Source: Gammaproteobacteria bacterium
GTDB taxonomy: Bacteria > Pseudomonadota > Gammaproteobacteria > Steroidobacterales > Steroidobacteraceae
Length of the DNA stretch: 40,359 nt
Direction: 5' to 3'
Assembly (NCBI GenBank): GCA_003132425.1
Contig: PKXS01000016.1
Span: forward strand, 3,994 to 44,352
A program made the translations under genes and the position numbers. How positions within the stretch are numbered: position 1 is the first letter of the stretch; each line of letters begins with the position of its first letter. Shown here piece after piece: positions 7,370-16,763 of this stretch. Below the pieces are notes generated by a model. That model worked only from the letters and a program-made list of their open reading frames with translations, was not told the DNA's origin and did no database searches.

Positions 7370-8840
7370 CGAGATAATACGCCGGGCTCACGACGAGCAA
7401 TCCCACGATCCACGAGAAATCGATGCCGCCCATCGCGCGGGCAATCGGGCCCGTGTAAATATCGCTCGCGATAAATGGAACCTGCACCACTATTCCCAGC
7501 AGATAACAGGCGATGGCCGCGACGTTGTACCTACCGTAGACGCCGCCGTCGGCCGCAAAGAACGAAGGGACGTCGTAATTGCCGTGTCGGATCAGGTAGT
7601 AATCCACCAGGTTCACCGCAGTCCACGGCACCATGAGATAGAGAAGAATCTCGTTGAAGCGTCCGTAAAGCGGCAGGAAATTCGCTGCGCCGACCAGGCC
7701 TATCAAGAGCGCGGCAAAGAAGATGCCCGTGGCGATCAGCACCCGCGCTCGCGAGCTCGCCTGCCAACCCGTCGCAAAGGTTTGAGCCAGCGTGATCACC
7801 GCCAGCGCGCCGCCGTACAGGCAAATGGCGCCCGCGACCGCAACGCCCGGCGCGAACAGCAGCACGATCGCCGTACTCGCGCGGCCGGTGAGCCGTGAGA
7901 TCGCCGCGACGACGTCGCCGTCGATGACGGCCGGCCCGATCAGCGCGCCGAGGATCATCGGCACGACTGCGCCCACGACGGTGCCCCAATAGCAGGACCA
8001 GAAGGCCTGGCGCGGGCCCGTATCGGGCGGCAAGTAGCGCGAATAGTCGGACACATAGGGCGCGTACGAGAGCTGCCAGAATGCGCCGATGGAGACCATC
8101 CCGAAGAACCCGACGGCTGAAAATCCTCCGTGAGTCAGAAATGTGTCGGGCACGCGATTAACGAATAGGATCCAAACGTAGCACAGCAACACGGCGCCGC
8201 CCGCGACGTAGGTCATGAGCCGCGTGCACACGTGGATCAAATCATGTCCGAAGATCGCCGCCGCAAGACTAATGAGGCCGATCGCCACAATGCACGACTG
8301 TTCGCTGACCCCGGGCAGTACGGCGTGAAGGGATTGTCCACCTGTCACCAAGGCGGTCGCGGCATATCCCACGTACATGAATACGACAAGTGCAACGACG
8401 GACGCGGCGCCCCGCGCACCGAACTGGCCCCGGCTTTGCACCATCTGCGGCACGCCGAGCCGCGGGCCCTGCGCGGCATGCAGAGCCATGAAGATGGTGC
8501 CGACGAGGTTCCCGATGACGATGGCGATAGTCCCCCACAGGAACGACTGGCCGAAGAGCGTCGTCGCCAGCGCACCGGTGACGACGGTCAGTACGTTTAT
8601 GTTGGCGCCGAGCCATAGCGTGAATAGGTGGCGCGCCTTGCCGTGCCTCTGATCGAGCGGGATTTGGTAAATCGTGTGCTGTTCGATGCGCGTCGGCCGT
8701 GTTCGGCTGCGCGGCGCCGGCAAACTCATCGCGGCGGATACGCTCGGGTCATTGAGCGGACGAGCGTCGGGCAAATAGCTGTCGCGGCTTCGCATCGTCG
8801 GAAAAACATTGGCTCGAACATCGGCGAGCAGTATAGTCAC
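7335..8840 (-). CDS. NCS1-family nucleobase/hydantoin-type permease
   Basis: A 501-residue inner-membrane transporter of the nucleobase:cation symporter-1 family, with about 12 hydrophobic segments. Typical blocks are the N-terminal HTIYQIPLDQRHGKARHLF followed by LWLGANINVLTVVTGALA, the GGQFGARG-type loop (SRGQFGARGAASVV), and YVSDYSRYLP before the central helices. Substrates in this family are purines, pyrimidines, hydantoins, allantoin or thiamine; the sequence does not decide. The GTG start at 8840 has AAGGA six bases upstream; a later Met at residue 38 would give a more usual N-terminus. The last codons (about RFGDSQCAG) fall in a sequence related to an IS3 end, so the original C-terminus may have been replaced. 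It is divergent from the dimethylformamidase-like gene at 8900, sharing a 59-base promoter region. Confidence 0.88.
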   Translation of the reverse strand: MTILLADVRANVFPTMRSRDSYLPDARPLNDPSVSAAMSLPAPRSRTRPTRIEQHTIYQIPLDQRHGKARHLFTLWLGANINVLTVVTGALATTLFGQSFLWGTIAIVIGNLVGTIFMALHAAQGPRLGVPQMVQSRGQFGARGAASVVALVVFMYVGYAATALVTGGQSLHAVLPGVSEQSCIVAIGLISLAAAIFGHDLIHVCTRLMTYVAGGAVLLCYVWILFVNRVPDTFLTHGGFSAVGFFGMVSIGAFWQLSYAPYVSDYSRYLPPDTGPRQAFWSCYWGTVVGAVVPMILGALIGPAVIDGDVVAAISRLTGRASTAIVLLFAPGVAVAGAICLYGGALAVITLAQTFATGWQASSRARVLIATGIFFAALLIGLVGAANFLPLYGRFNEILLYLMVPWTAVNLVDYYLIRHGNYDVPSFFAADGGVYGRYNVAAIACYLLGIVVQVPFIASDIYTGPIARAMGGIDFSWIVGLLVVSPAYYLAARFGDSQCAG

Positions 8841-8899
8841 AAAACATCCTTAGAGTCGCTCTGCGAGAACCGCGCACGAAGAATGACCCAACTCACGAG

Positions 8900-10528
8900 A
8901 TGACGATCGATTTTCCGGATTTCGGCCTGACCCCCGAACAACGCCGCGAAGCCGTTTTCGGACATCGCTACGAATATCCGGGCATGTACGGCGAACGCGG
9001 CGAGATCTGGTGCTACACCGACGCTTTTGCCTATCCACCGGGCGGCACGCTGCGCCTGCACGTAAGCTCGAGCGCTGCGCGATATCAACTCGCGATCATC
9101 CGCGACGGCGCGATCGCTGCGCTGATGCTGGAGCGCGCTATCTCCGGTGCGCGCTGGCAGGACACTGCGGAGCAATGCTCGGTCCTCGGCTGCGGCTGGG
9201 AAACATCCCTGGAGTTTCGGATCGGGGATGACTGGCCCTCCGGCGCCTATCGCATCACCTTGACGGCGCAGGGCCGCGATGGCACGCCGATTCACGCGCA
9301 GCATCTGTTCATCGTGCGGCCGCTTGCCGGCCCAAAGCCGAGTCGCATCCTGCAGGTCGCGGCGACGGGATCGTGGACCGCGTACAACACCTGGGGCGGC
9401 TCGAACCATTATCAAGGAATCACTGGAGCGCGGCGCAACCAATACGCGACGACGGTCAGTATCGAGCGACCGTGGTGCCGCGGCTTCGTCCTCCTGCCGG
9501 AGGGCGCGCCCCGAGTGCCGCTGGAAATTTCCACCCCGGCCGCCGCAGCACCGCGCTACCCTCACCTGGAATGGGCGTTCGCCAACGGCTATTCCAACAA
9601 GTACGGCTCATCGGGCTGGGCGAGTTACGACAGGCATTTCTTCCACTGGGCTGAGCGCACGGGCTTTGCCGTCGATCTGGCCAGCCAGCACGAATTGCAG
9701 TTCAACCCGGAAATTCTCGACGGCTACGACTGCGTCGTCTTTGTCGGTCACGACGAATACTGGACCTGGGAGATGCGCGACGCGATCGACGCCTATATTG
9801 AGCGCGGCGGACACGTTGCCAGGTTTGCCGGCAATTTCATGTGGCAGACGCGCTTGGAGCGCGGCGGCAAATCGCAGGTTTGCTATAAGTATCGCGCCCG
9901 CGTGGAGGATCCGGTCTACAAGTCCGCTGACCCCTCGCGCACCTCCGGCTCGTGGGAAGCCCGCGAGACCGGACGCCCTGGAGCCATGACCTTCGGTCTT
10001 AACGCGACCAACGGGCTGTATGCCGGCTGGGGCGGCTGCGCGCCGCGCGGCGTCCGCGGTTTTCCCGTTTATCGGCCCGAACACTGGGCGTTTGCCGGTA
10101 CCGGTATCTACTACGGGGACCTACTTGGCGCCGAGGGTCATGCCTTCGGATACGAGGTCGATGGACTGGACTACGTCATCCGCGCCGGCCTGCCCGAGCC
10201 CAGCGAGACGAGCGGAGCGCCGGACGGATTGACAATCCTCGCTCTCGGCCTATCGTCGCTCAAAGAAGAGCGCATCAACCTCGCCTTCGACGATCGATTC
10301 CTCTCCGACGACGATGCGAGATTCGTCGCTGAGACTCTGCTCGGAGATGGCGGCGATGCCGCGGTGGAGCGCGTCAAGCGCGGTGCCGGCATGATTGTCC
10401 ACTTCACGCGCGGCAAGGGCGAAGTGTTTCATGCCGGCAGCTGCGAATGGGTGGCGGCGCTCTCGAGACACGATGCGATGGTTGAACTCGTCACCACAAA
10501 CGTGCTGCGCCGTTATCTTGGCCGTTGA
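8900..10528 (+). CDS. N,N-dimethylformamidase large (beta) subunit-like amidohydrolase
   Basis: A 542-residue homologue of the large subunit of dimethylformamidase, an iron-dependent amidohydrolase that splits N-substituted formamides. The N-terminal half has a lectin-like region (GGTLRLHVSS onward). The catalytic half contains TGSWTAYNTWGGSNHY, YDRHFFHWAER, VGHDEYWTWEMRD and FHAGSCEWVAAL. Known enzymes hold a mononuclear iron with two Tyr and one Glu; Tyr in the YDRHFF and HDEYW segments and Glu in SCEW are candidates, which is inference. No small (alpha) subunit gene is next to it, so the true substrate may be another amide. It starts a rightward group with an alpha/beta hydrolase and an ABM protein and is divergent from a permease, consistent with uptake and hydrolysis of a nitrogenous compound. 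Confidence 0.85.
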   Translation: MTIDFPDFGLTPEQRREAVFGHRYEYPGMYGERGEIWCYTDAFAYPPGGTLRLHVSSSAARYQLAIIRDGAIAALMLERAISGARWQDTAEQCSVLGCGWETSLEFRIGDDWPSGAYRITLTAQGRDGTPIHAQHLFIVRPLAGPKPSRILQVAATGSWTAYNTWGGSNHYQGITGARRNQYATTVSIERPWCRGFVLLPEGAPRVPLEISTPAAAAPRYPHLEWAFANGYSNKYGSSGWASYDRHFFHWAERTGFAVDLASQHELQFNPEILDGYDCVVFVGHDEYWTWEMRDAIDAYIERGGHVARFAGNFMWQTRLERGGKSQVCYKYRARVEDPVYKSADPSRTSGSWEARETGRPGAMTFGLNATNGLYAGWGGCAPRGVRGFPVYRPEHWAFAGTGIYYGDLLGAEGHAFGYEVDGLDYVIRAGLPEPSETSGAPDGLTILALGLSSLKEERINLAFDDRFLSDDDARFVAETLLGDGGDAAVERVKRGAGMIVHFTRGKGEVFHAGSCEWVAALSRHDAMVELVTTNVLRRYLGR

Positions 10529-10676
10529 TGCCCGCATTCTCATCGGGATACTCCACTCTCTTTCTGGGATCGCGTCGCTCGTGTGTGCGCCACCAAACAG
10601 ACCTGGCAGGTTCTAAGTGTATACGGTGCGTAGCGGATCTTGATCCCACAACTCTGCCATTAGCTAAGGCCTTGCA

Positions 10677-11678
10677 ATGAACTTGGAGTTTCCCAAACTC
10701 GACCCGCGTGAAGAGCATTTCCGGATCCCGGGGCCAAACGCGAATCTGGCGCTGTTTCTGAGATATTTGCCGGCTTTACATCCGATTGAGGCAGACCGGC
10801 GTGCCGTTCTTTATGTGCACGGTGCCACCTTTCCCTCCGCGCTCTCGATAGCCCATCGATTCGACGGTGTTTCATGGCGAGATGTCTTGAACGAGGCGGG
10901 ATTTGATGTTTGGGCTCTCGATTTCTACGGATTCGGCTATTCAGATCGCTATGGTGAGATGGAGGAGCCTGCCGAGAAGCACTCGCCGCTTTGCGGCGCT
11001 CAAGACGCGGCCGACCAAGTTGCGGCTGCGGCGCGTTTCATACTCGATCATCAGCGCGTCTCACGATTGTCGTTTGTCTCGCATTCATGGGGATCGATGC
11101 CGGTCGGTCGATACGCCGGCAAATATCCAGCAACCGTTAATTGCTGGGTGTTGTTCGCGCCGATCGCGCGCCGCCCTCCACGGCGTTACGAGATGGCGCC
11201 CACGGGTCCGGCCTGGAGAGTGATTGGGGTAGAAGATCAATGGAAGCGATTTGTCGAAGACGTACCGGCCGGCGAGTCGCCTGTCCTATCGCGGAAACAC
11301 TTCGATGAGTGGGGCGAGCGCTACCTCGACAGCGACCGCGGCAGTCGAACGCGCAACCCGGCAGGGGTGAAAGTCCCTGCCGGGCCGTTCAACGATATCC
11401 TGCGCGCTTGGCATGGTGAGCTTGGTTACGACCCGGCGTTGGTGAAGGCTCCGGCCGCATTGATCAGAGGCGAATGGGATGGCGTCGTCCCGGACGAGGA
11501 CGCTCGCTGGCTGTTCGACGCTTTCAAAGCGTGTCCGGTCAAACGCGATATCAAGATTGGCCGCGGCACGCATCTGATGCACTTTGAAGTGATGCGCTCA
11601 GCCCTTTATTGCGAGACAAATGCCTTCCTGCTGGGCACAGACCAGGCAGCGTCGCCGCAGGTCCCCCGAAGTCGGTAA
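10677..11678 (+). CDS. Alpha/beta hydrolase
   Basis: A 333-residue soluble alpha/beta-hydrolase fold protein. Visible elements are the oxyanion-region LYVHGATF (about 45-52), the strand ALDFYGFGYSDR (80-91), the nucleophile elbow SHSWGS with Ser137 (the usual first Gly of GxSxG is Ser135), an acid in RGEWDGVVPDED, and a His in GRGTHLMHFE. There is no signal peptide. The substrate is unknown: esters, amides or C-C bonds are all possible. It lies 148 bases after the dimethylformamidase-like gene with AAGG just upstream of ATG 10677, and is followed after 27 bases by the ABM gene, suggesting one rightward transcription unit. Confidence 0.88.
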   Translation: MNLEFPKLDPREEHFRIPGPNANLALFLRYLPALHPIEADRRAVLYVHGATFPSALSIAHRFDGVSWRDVLNEAGFDVWALDFYGFGYSDRYGEMEEPAEKHSPLCGAQDAADQVAAAARFILDHQRVSRLSFVSHSWGSMPVGRYAGKYPATVNCWVLFAPIARRPPRRYEMAPTGPAWRVIGVEDQWKRFVEDVPAGESPVLSRKHFDEWGERYLDSDRGSRTRNPAGVKVPAGPFNDILRAWHGELGYDPALVKAPAALIRGEWDGVVPDEDARWLFDAFKACPVKRDIKIGRGTHLMHFEVMRSALYCETNAFLLGTDQAASPQVPRSR

Positions 11679-11705
11679 GTGCACTCGCTCATAGAGGTGA
11701 ACCCA

Positions 11706-12389
11706 ATGTTCGCAGTAATTTTCGAAGTTCATCCGAAGAAAGAGCGCTGGGACGACTATCTCAGTCTCGCAAAACAGCTAAAACCGCAGCTCGAGGCGAT
11801 TGACGGCTTCATCGACAACGAGCGCTTCGCAAGCAAGAAGACCGAGGGACGTGTCCTCTCGCTGTCGATCTGGCGAGACGAGAAGGCGGTCGTGCGCTGG
11901 CGGACGCACGGCGAGCACCATGGCGTCCAGGAAAAAGGCCGCTCCGAAGTATTCGAGGATTATCACTTGCGAGTCGGCGAAATCAGCACCGACAGCCGGC
12001 CGCCGATAGGTCTCACAGGCGAGCAGCAACATTTCGACGCAACTGCCATCGGTGAGGCAAAGATTTGCACAATCACGGAAATCTCGCCGTCTGAAAAATC
12101 GATGCCGACCTTAAGATCCGATCAAGTCCTGGCACAACTGCAACTTGAGCCGCGTGCCCGCGGACTCCTTGACCACGAGGTATTCGAAAGCATTACTAAT
12201 CCCGGCAAACTGCTCATCTTAGGGTCATGGCGCGATGCATCAGCTGCGGATGCCTGGAAACCATTGCCGTTCGACGGCGCGGGCGAAATTCGGCATCGCC
12301 AAGTCCGTATCATTCGTGACTACGGAATGTTCGAACGGCGCGAGGCGCCGCAATTTTATCCCGAGGTCGAGAGGGCTGTTCGCGCGTGA
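11706..12389 (+). CDS. Tandem antibiotic-biosynthesis-monooxygenase (ABM) domain protein
   Basis: A 227-residue protein whose first half (FAVIFEVHPKKERWDDYL through LSLSIWRDEKAVVRWRTHGEHH) is an ABM-type ferredoxin-like domain. The second half (ICTITEISPSEK, then HEVFESI and LLILGSWRDASAADAW) is a diverged second copy, so one chain may mimic the usual ABM dimer. Family members include cofactor-free monooxygenases, heme-degrading proteins and stress proteins; the function here is not known. ATG 11706 is chosen because AGAGGTGA lies five bases upstream; an in-frame GTG at 11679 is less likely. It is the last gene of the rightward group and converges on the cytochrome gene. Confidence 0.8.
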   Translation: MFAVIFEVHPKKERWDDYLSLAKQLKPQLEAIDGFIDNERFASKKTEGRVLSLSIWRDEKAVVRWRTHGEHHGVQEKGRSEVFEDYHLRVGEISTDSRPPIGLTGEQQHFDATAIGEAKICTITEISPSEKSMPTLRSDQVLAQLQLEPRARGLLDHEVFESITNPGKLLILGSWRDASAADAWKPLPFDGAGEIRHRQVRIIRDYGMFERREAPQFYPEVERAVRA

Positions 12390-12598
12390 CGTCCGGAGCG
12401 GCGGCGATGCCGGCGAGAGACAACACTGCGAATACAACGGCAGCCAGCGCGCCGACCTGACGCATCAGCGCAGAGATGCACCCGTGAGCGATGCCATGCG
12501 CGGCGGATTGGCGGTGAACTTCATGTGATGCGGCCGGCCGAGCTGTTCATTACTCTCCCAGGATCGTTGATCAAACTGCATTACCTGCCGTGCAGCGC
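12390..12598. other. Intergenic stretch between convergent genes
   Basis: About 209 bases between the rightward ABM gene and the leftward cytochrome gene. A leftward ORF starting at ATG 12465 would encode a signal-peptide-like start (MRQVGALAAVVFAVLSLAG) but then runs into the antisense of the ABM gene and stops after about 52 codons. It is probably chance or a truncated remnant. No rho-independent terminator was recognised. Confidence 0.3.
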
Positions 12599-13903
12599 TC
12601 AGAGCTGGCGACGGGTCGCCACCTCATCCGCAGTGACCGTGCCCTGCTTGCCGCCAAAATGCTCGATGACGTAATCGGTCATGGCGGCTACCTCGGTATC
12701 CGAATAGGCCATGCCGAACGCCGGCATGAAAACGTCGGTGTTGTCGATCCGCATCTTCGCCCCCTGCAGAATGGCCTGCGTTACATTGGCGCCGCTGATG
12801 TCGTTGACGCCTCGGCTGCCGAGCAGCGATGCATACGGGGTCTGCTGTCCGTTGCCGTTCCACTGATGACAGCTCGCGCACGCGCCCTCGAATAATTTCA
12901 GTCCCTGCGCGTTGGCAGCGACGTTGTCGCCGCCCGGTGCGGCGTCGATCGAGGCCAATGCCGGAGCGGCATTCGCATCAACATCAACCGGATGCTTGCC
13001 CTCGCGGGCCGGCACGCTGCGCAGATACACCACGAGTGCGGAAATGTCGTCTGGGTTCAAGAACTGAAGACTGTGCGCGACCGCCTCACCCATGAGTCCG
13101 GAGGCCGACGCGTGGCCGGCGGCGTGGCCGGTCTGCAAGTACTGCGCGATGTCGCCGTCGCTCCAGGAACCAATGCCGTACTTCGCATCCGAGGTGATGT
13201 TGTAAGCGCGCCAGCCCTGCAGCTCTTCTCCGGCCAGTTCGTTGCCATGCTCGAGGCCGTAGCCCAAGTTGCGCGGAGTATGGCACTCGGCGCAATGCCC
13301 CAATGCAGCGGCGAGATAGGCCCCGCTATTCCATTGCGGCGACTGCGCGGGGTTGGCAACGAATCGCTGGCTGTTGAAGAATGCGGCGTTCCAGAAACCC
13401 ATTGCCCAGCGTTGATTGAACGGAAAAGCGAGATCGTTCGGCCGATTGAGCTGCCGGATCTTGGGTAAGCTGAACAGGTAGGCCTTGATGGCGAGCACGT
13501 CGCTGCGGCTGAGCTGCGTGTACGAGGTGTATGGAAACGCCGGATACAGATGCCGGCCGTCCTTGCGCACGCCCTCGCGCACCGCGCGCACGAACTCCTC
13601 GTCGCTCCAGCCGCCGATGCCGCTTTTGGGATCCGCGGTGATATTGCTCGAGTAGATCGTGCCAAAAGGAAGGCGCAAGGCGACTCCGCCGGCGAACGGT
13701 TTGCCACTATCGGCGACCGTGTGGCAAGCCACGCAGTCGGCTGCCTTGGTAAGGTATTCGCCGCGAGCCAGAAGATCGGACGATGGCGGGGCACCGGCGA
13801 TCGGCGGCGCTGTGCCGTCGGCAACGTCGGTCCGATTGAGCGCCACATAGGCGATCGTGCCGGCCACCAATAACAGCAGCACCGCGATAAAAAAGCGCTT
13901 CAT
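12599..13903 (-). CDS. Membrane-anchored triheme cytochrome c subunit
   Basis: A 434-residue cytochrome with three CxxCH heme-binding motifs in order: CVACH (near residue 60), CAECH (near 205) and CASCH (near 340). Each is followed by a distal Met region (for example YPAFPYTSYTQL and FMPAFGMAYSD). The N-terminus ([22 protein letters not shown]) is an uncleaved anchor or signal. This is the arrangement of cytochrome subunits of periplasmic dehydrogenases such as alcohol, gluconate or isoquinoline-type oxidoreductases, passing electrons to the respiratory chain. The ATG at 13903 overlaps the stop of the molybdenum subunit gene, so it is translationally coupled and is very likely that enzyme's electron acceptor. 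Confidence 0.93.
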   Translation of the reverse strand: MKRFFIAVLLLLVAGTIAYVALNRTDVADGTAPPIAGAPPSSDLLARGEYLTKAADCVACHTVADSGKPFAGGVALRLPFGTIYSSNITADPKSGIGGWSDEEFVRAVREGVRKDGRHLYPAFPYTSYTQLSRSDVLAIKAYLFSLPKIRQLNRPNDLAFPFNQRWAMGFWNAAFFNSQRFVANPAQSPQWNSGAYLAAALGHCAECHTPRNLGYGLEHGNELAGEELQGWRAYNITSDAKYGIGSWSDGDIAQYLQTGHAAGHASASGLMGEAVAHSLQFLNPDDISALVVYLRSVPAREGKHPVDVDANAAPALASIDAAPGGDNVAANAQGLKLFEGACASCHQWNGNGQQTPYASLLGSRGVNDISGANVTQAILQGAKMRIDNTDVFMPAFGMAYSDTEVAAMTDYVIEHFGGKQGTVTADEVATRRQL

Positions 13904-16188
13904 GCCTCGGTCCTCTCATCGGTGGTACTACGGGTGTCGGTGGAGCGTTGCGCGACCGCGTTCTTAAGCGCGCCGGCGTTCTGCACCAATAGACGACGGT
14001 CCACGGGCAGCGAGTGCAGTCGAACACCGGTGGCCGCGAAGATCGCGTTGGCGAGTGCCGGTGCTGCGATCGCCGTGCCCACCTCGCCGAGGCCGCCCGG
14101 CGGCTGTTCGTTCTCGATGCGATGCACCTCGATGAGCGGCGTCTCGTTGATGCGCAGGTTGCGATAGTCGTGGAAGTTGCTCTGCTCGATCGCACCGTGC
14201 TTGACGGTAATACCGCTGTAGATCGCCGCACTGAGCCCGAACAGTAGGCCACCCTGCATTTGCGCCTCCATCGAGCTTGGATTGATAGTAGTGCCGCAGT
14301 CGAGGGCGATCACCGCTCGGCGCATGCGCACCTCGCCCTGCGGTGTGACCTCGGTCTCGACGATGGCGCACACACGGCTGCCGAAGGGCTCGCCGAGGGC
14401 GATGCCACGGCCGACGCGCGCCGGCAGCGCCGTCCCCCAGTCGATCTTTTCGGCCGCGAGATTGAGCACCGCCAGCGTGCGCGGGTTTTTCTGCAGCATG
14501 GTGCGCCGGAATTCGAGCGGATCCTTGCCCGCGGCGTGCGCCAGCTCGTCCATGAAGCTTTCCACCACGAAAAGGTTGTGCGTCGGTCCAACGCCGCGCC
14601 ACCAGCCGACGACTAGGCCATTCGGCATATCGTGGCGAACCCATTCCACCTTGAGGTTGGGGATGTCGTACGGGAGCTCGGCCACGCATTCGACGGCATC
14701 GGAATCCAGACCGTCCTTACCCATGGCCATGGGTGCCCAGCGCCCGAGCACGGTGGCGCTGGTGATGCGATCGGCGAACCAGACCGGCCGGCCGTCGGTA
14801 TCGAGCAACGCCGAGATCCGGTCGTAGTACATCGGTCGAACCACGTCGTGACGAATGTCCTCCTCGCGCGCCCAGATGATCTTGACCGGATAGCGGACCT
14901 GCCTGGCGAAGGCAACGGCCTGCTCCACCGAGTCAGTCTCCAGCCGTCGGCCGAAGCCGCCGCCGAGGTACTGGTTGTGCAACACGACTTTATCTTCCGG
15001 TAGGCCGGCAATCTTCGCCGCCGCGGTCACGCAGCGCGCCGGTACTTGCGTCCCGACCCATATCTCGCATTTCTCGGCAGTGACCCAGACGGTGGTGTTC
15101 AGCGGTTCCATGGTCGCGTGGGCCAGCATTGGCAGCTTATAGACTGCTACTACCGACTTGCCTTCGCTCGGCCGCTTGCCCTCCTCGCGACCGACGATGG
15201 CCGTGCCGCTGCGCGAACTCTGCGCGAGCGCTTCGATCAGTTTCTCGGTCGTCAGATCGGCGTTGGCGCCGAGATCCCACTGGATGTCGAGCGCCTCGAG
15301 CCCTTGCTTGGCCGCCCAGAAATGCTCACCCACGACGGCGACCGCATTGTCGATTCGGATGACGTCGATCACACCGGGCAACGAGCGCGCCCGCTTGTCA
15401 TCGACCGCCGCGAGCTTGCCGCCGAACGTTGGGCAGGCCTTGACCGTGGCCACCTTCATGCCGGGCAGGCGCACGTCGATACCGAACTGGGTGGCGCCCT
15501 TCACCTTGTCCGGTGAATCGACGCGCCGCAATGGCTTGCCGATCAAAGTGAAATCCTGCGGCGCCTTCAGTGCGACTTTGCCGGGCATCGGCAGCGCACC
15601 GGCGGACTTCGCGAGCGCACCGAAGCCGAGGCTGCGGCCCGATCCTGCGTGCGAGACGACGCCGCGCGCAACTTTGCAGGTCGACGCATCGACGTGCCAG
15701 CGCTGGGCCGCCGCCGTGACGAGCATGGTGCGCGCCACCGCGCCGGCCTCGCGCAGTACCTGCCACTGGCCGCGTGTGCTGGTTGAACCGCCGGTGATCT
15801 GGCCGCCCAGTAGCGGCATGCCATAGAGCTCCTCGTTGGGAGGCGCGTGCTCGACTTTGATCTGGTCGAGGCCCACATCGAGTTCTTCGGCCAGCATCAT
15901 GCTGGCGCCCGTATAGGTGCCTTGTCCCATCTCCACACTGGGCATGACTAGACGTATCGATCCATCGGCATCGATACGAATAAACGCGTTGGGCGCGAAC
16001 GGGGCATTGCCGTCGGTCGCCGCAGCCGCTGCATCTGCAGGCTGGCGGCGCGCATTGATGGCAGCGCGAACCGTACCGCTGCCCGCCAGCCACAGAAAGG
16101 CGACGACTAAGCCACTGGACTGAAGGGTGCGGCGTCGACCAACGTCGATGGGCTCCTGCTGCGGCGCTACGGCGCTATGCGGCTTCAT
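13900..16188 (-). CDS. iorB: Molybdopterin large subunit of isoquinoline 1-oxidoreductase-type dehydrogenase
   Basis: A 762-residue xanthine-oxidase-family subunit of the IorB/nicotinate-dehydrogenase-B type. An N-terminal RRRTLQSSG followed by a hydrophobic stretch (VVAFLWLAG) looks like a Tat signal, so the enzyme is probably exported with its cofactor. Family segments include [58 protein letters not shown] and the C-terminal [20 protein letters not shown] with the conserved Glu of the active site. The reaction is hydroxylation of an N-heterocycle or oxidation of an aldehyde; the substrate is not determined by sequence. The ATG at 16188 overlaps the stop of the 2Fe-2S subunit gene (ATGA), and its stop overlaps the cytochrome start. 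Confidence 0.92.
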   Translation of the reverse strand: MKPHSAVAPQQEPIDVGRRRTLQSSGLVVAFLWLAGSGTVRAAINARRQPADAAAAATDGNAPFAPNAFIRIDADGSIRLVMPSVEMGQGTYTGASMMLAEELDVGLDQIKVEHAPPNEELYGMPLLGGQITGGSTSTRGQWQVLREAGAVARTMLVTAAAQRWHVDASTCKVARGVVSHAGSGRSLGFGALAKSAGALPMPGKVALKAPQDFTLIGKPLRRVDSPDKVKGATQFGIDVRLPGMKVATVKACPTFGGKLAAVDDKRARSLPGVIDVIRIDNAVAVVGEHFWAAKQGLEALDIQWDLGANADLTTEKLIEALAQSSRSGTAIVGREEGKRPSEGKSVVAVYKLPMLAHATMEPLNTTVWVTAEKCEIWVGTQVPARCVTAAAKIAGLPEDKVVLHNQYLGGGFGRRLETDSVEQAVAFARQVRYPVKIIWAREEDIRHDVVRPMYYDRISALLDTDGRPVWFADRITSATVLGRWAPMAMGKDGLDSDAVECVAELPYDIPNLKVEWVRHDMPNGLVVGWWRGVGPTHNLFVVESFMDELAHAAGKDPLEFRRTMLQKNPRTLAVLNLAAEKIDWGTALPARVGRGIALGEPFGSRVCAIVETEVTPQGEVRMRRAVIALDCGTTINPSSMEAQMQGGLLFGLSAAIYSGITVKHGAIEQSNFHDYRNLRINETPLIEVHRIENEQPPGGLGEVGTAIAAPALANAIFAATGVRLHSLPVDRRLLVQNAGALKNAVAQRSTDTRSTTDERTEA

Positions 16189-16682
16189 GGCGCGCCTGCT
16201 GCAGGTGCAATGGTCTGCAGGATCTCGGCGCGGCCGGTCGCTGCCTGCTTGATGGCCGCGCGGATTCGGATGTACGTGCCACAGCGGCAGATGTTGCCCG
16301 ACATGGCTGCATCGATATCGGCATCGGTGGGATTCGGCGCGCGTGCCAGCAGCGCCGCCGCCGACATGATTTGACCCGACTGGCAGTACCCGCACTGGAC
16401 CACGTCGACCGCCAGCCACGCCTGTTGGATCTTCTGACCGCTCGCGGTCTGTCCCACCGCCTCAATCGTAGTAATCGCCTTCTCACCGATGGCGCTCACG
16501 GGCAGCACGCACGAGCGCACCGGCTGGCCATCCAAATGCACCGTGCAGGCGCCGCACTGCGCCACGCCGCAACCGAACTTCGTGCCGGTCAGTCCCACCA
16601 CATCGCGCAGCACCCAGAGCAGCGGCATGTCCCCTGGAACGTTCACAGAACGTTTCTCCCCATTGATGCGCAATACAAACAT
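16185..16682 (-). CDS. iorA: 2Fe-2S small subunit of isoquinoline 1-oxidoreductase-type dehydrogenase
   Basis: A 165-residue subunit with two [2Fe-2S] clusters: the plant-ferredoxin-type set Cys38, Cys43, Cys46 and Cys58 ([14 protein letters not shown]), and the C-terminal set Cys97, Cys100, Cys132 and Cys134 (QCGYCQSGQ and NICRCGTY). It transfers electrons from the molybdenum centre in the large subunit to the cytochrome. Length and cysteine spacing are standard. Its gene overlaps the large-subunit gene by four bases. It starts 81 bases after the glutamine amidotransferase gene, a gap large enough for a separate promoter, so co-transcription with the upstream four genes is likely but not certain. 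Confidence 0.93.
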   Translation of the reverse strand: MFVLRINGEKRSVNVPGDMPLLWVLRDVVGLTGTKFGCGVAQCGACTVHLDGQPVRSCVLPVSAIGEKAITTIEAVGQTASGQKIQQAWLAVDVVQCGYCQSGQIMSAAALLARAPNPTDADIDAAMSGNICRCGTYIRIRAAIKQAATGRAEILQTIAPAAGAP

Positions 16683-16763
16683 ACCTACCTCCGAAATCGC
16701 TCAACGGTGCGAGCGCCGCCGGCCGGCAGCAGATATAAAGTACTACAAATCCGCCGGCGCGGG

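Noticed and set aside
12310-12465. Leftward ORF with a signal-peptide-like start (MRQVGALAAVVF)
   Set aside because: Most of it is antisense to the ABM gene and it ends after about 52 codons with no family signature.
13057-16100. Long open frames on the opposite strand and in other frames across iorB and the cytochrome gene
   Set aside because: They are Arg/Ala/Pro-rich shadows of GC-rich coding DNA with no family blocks, while the leftward frame carries all cofactor motifs.
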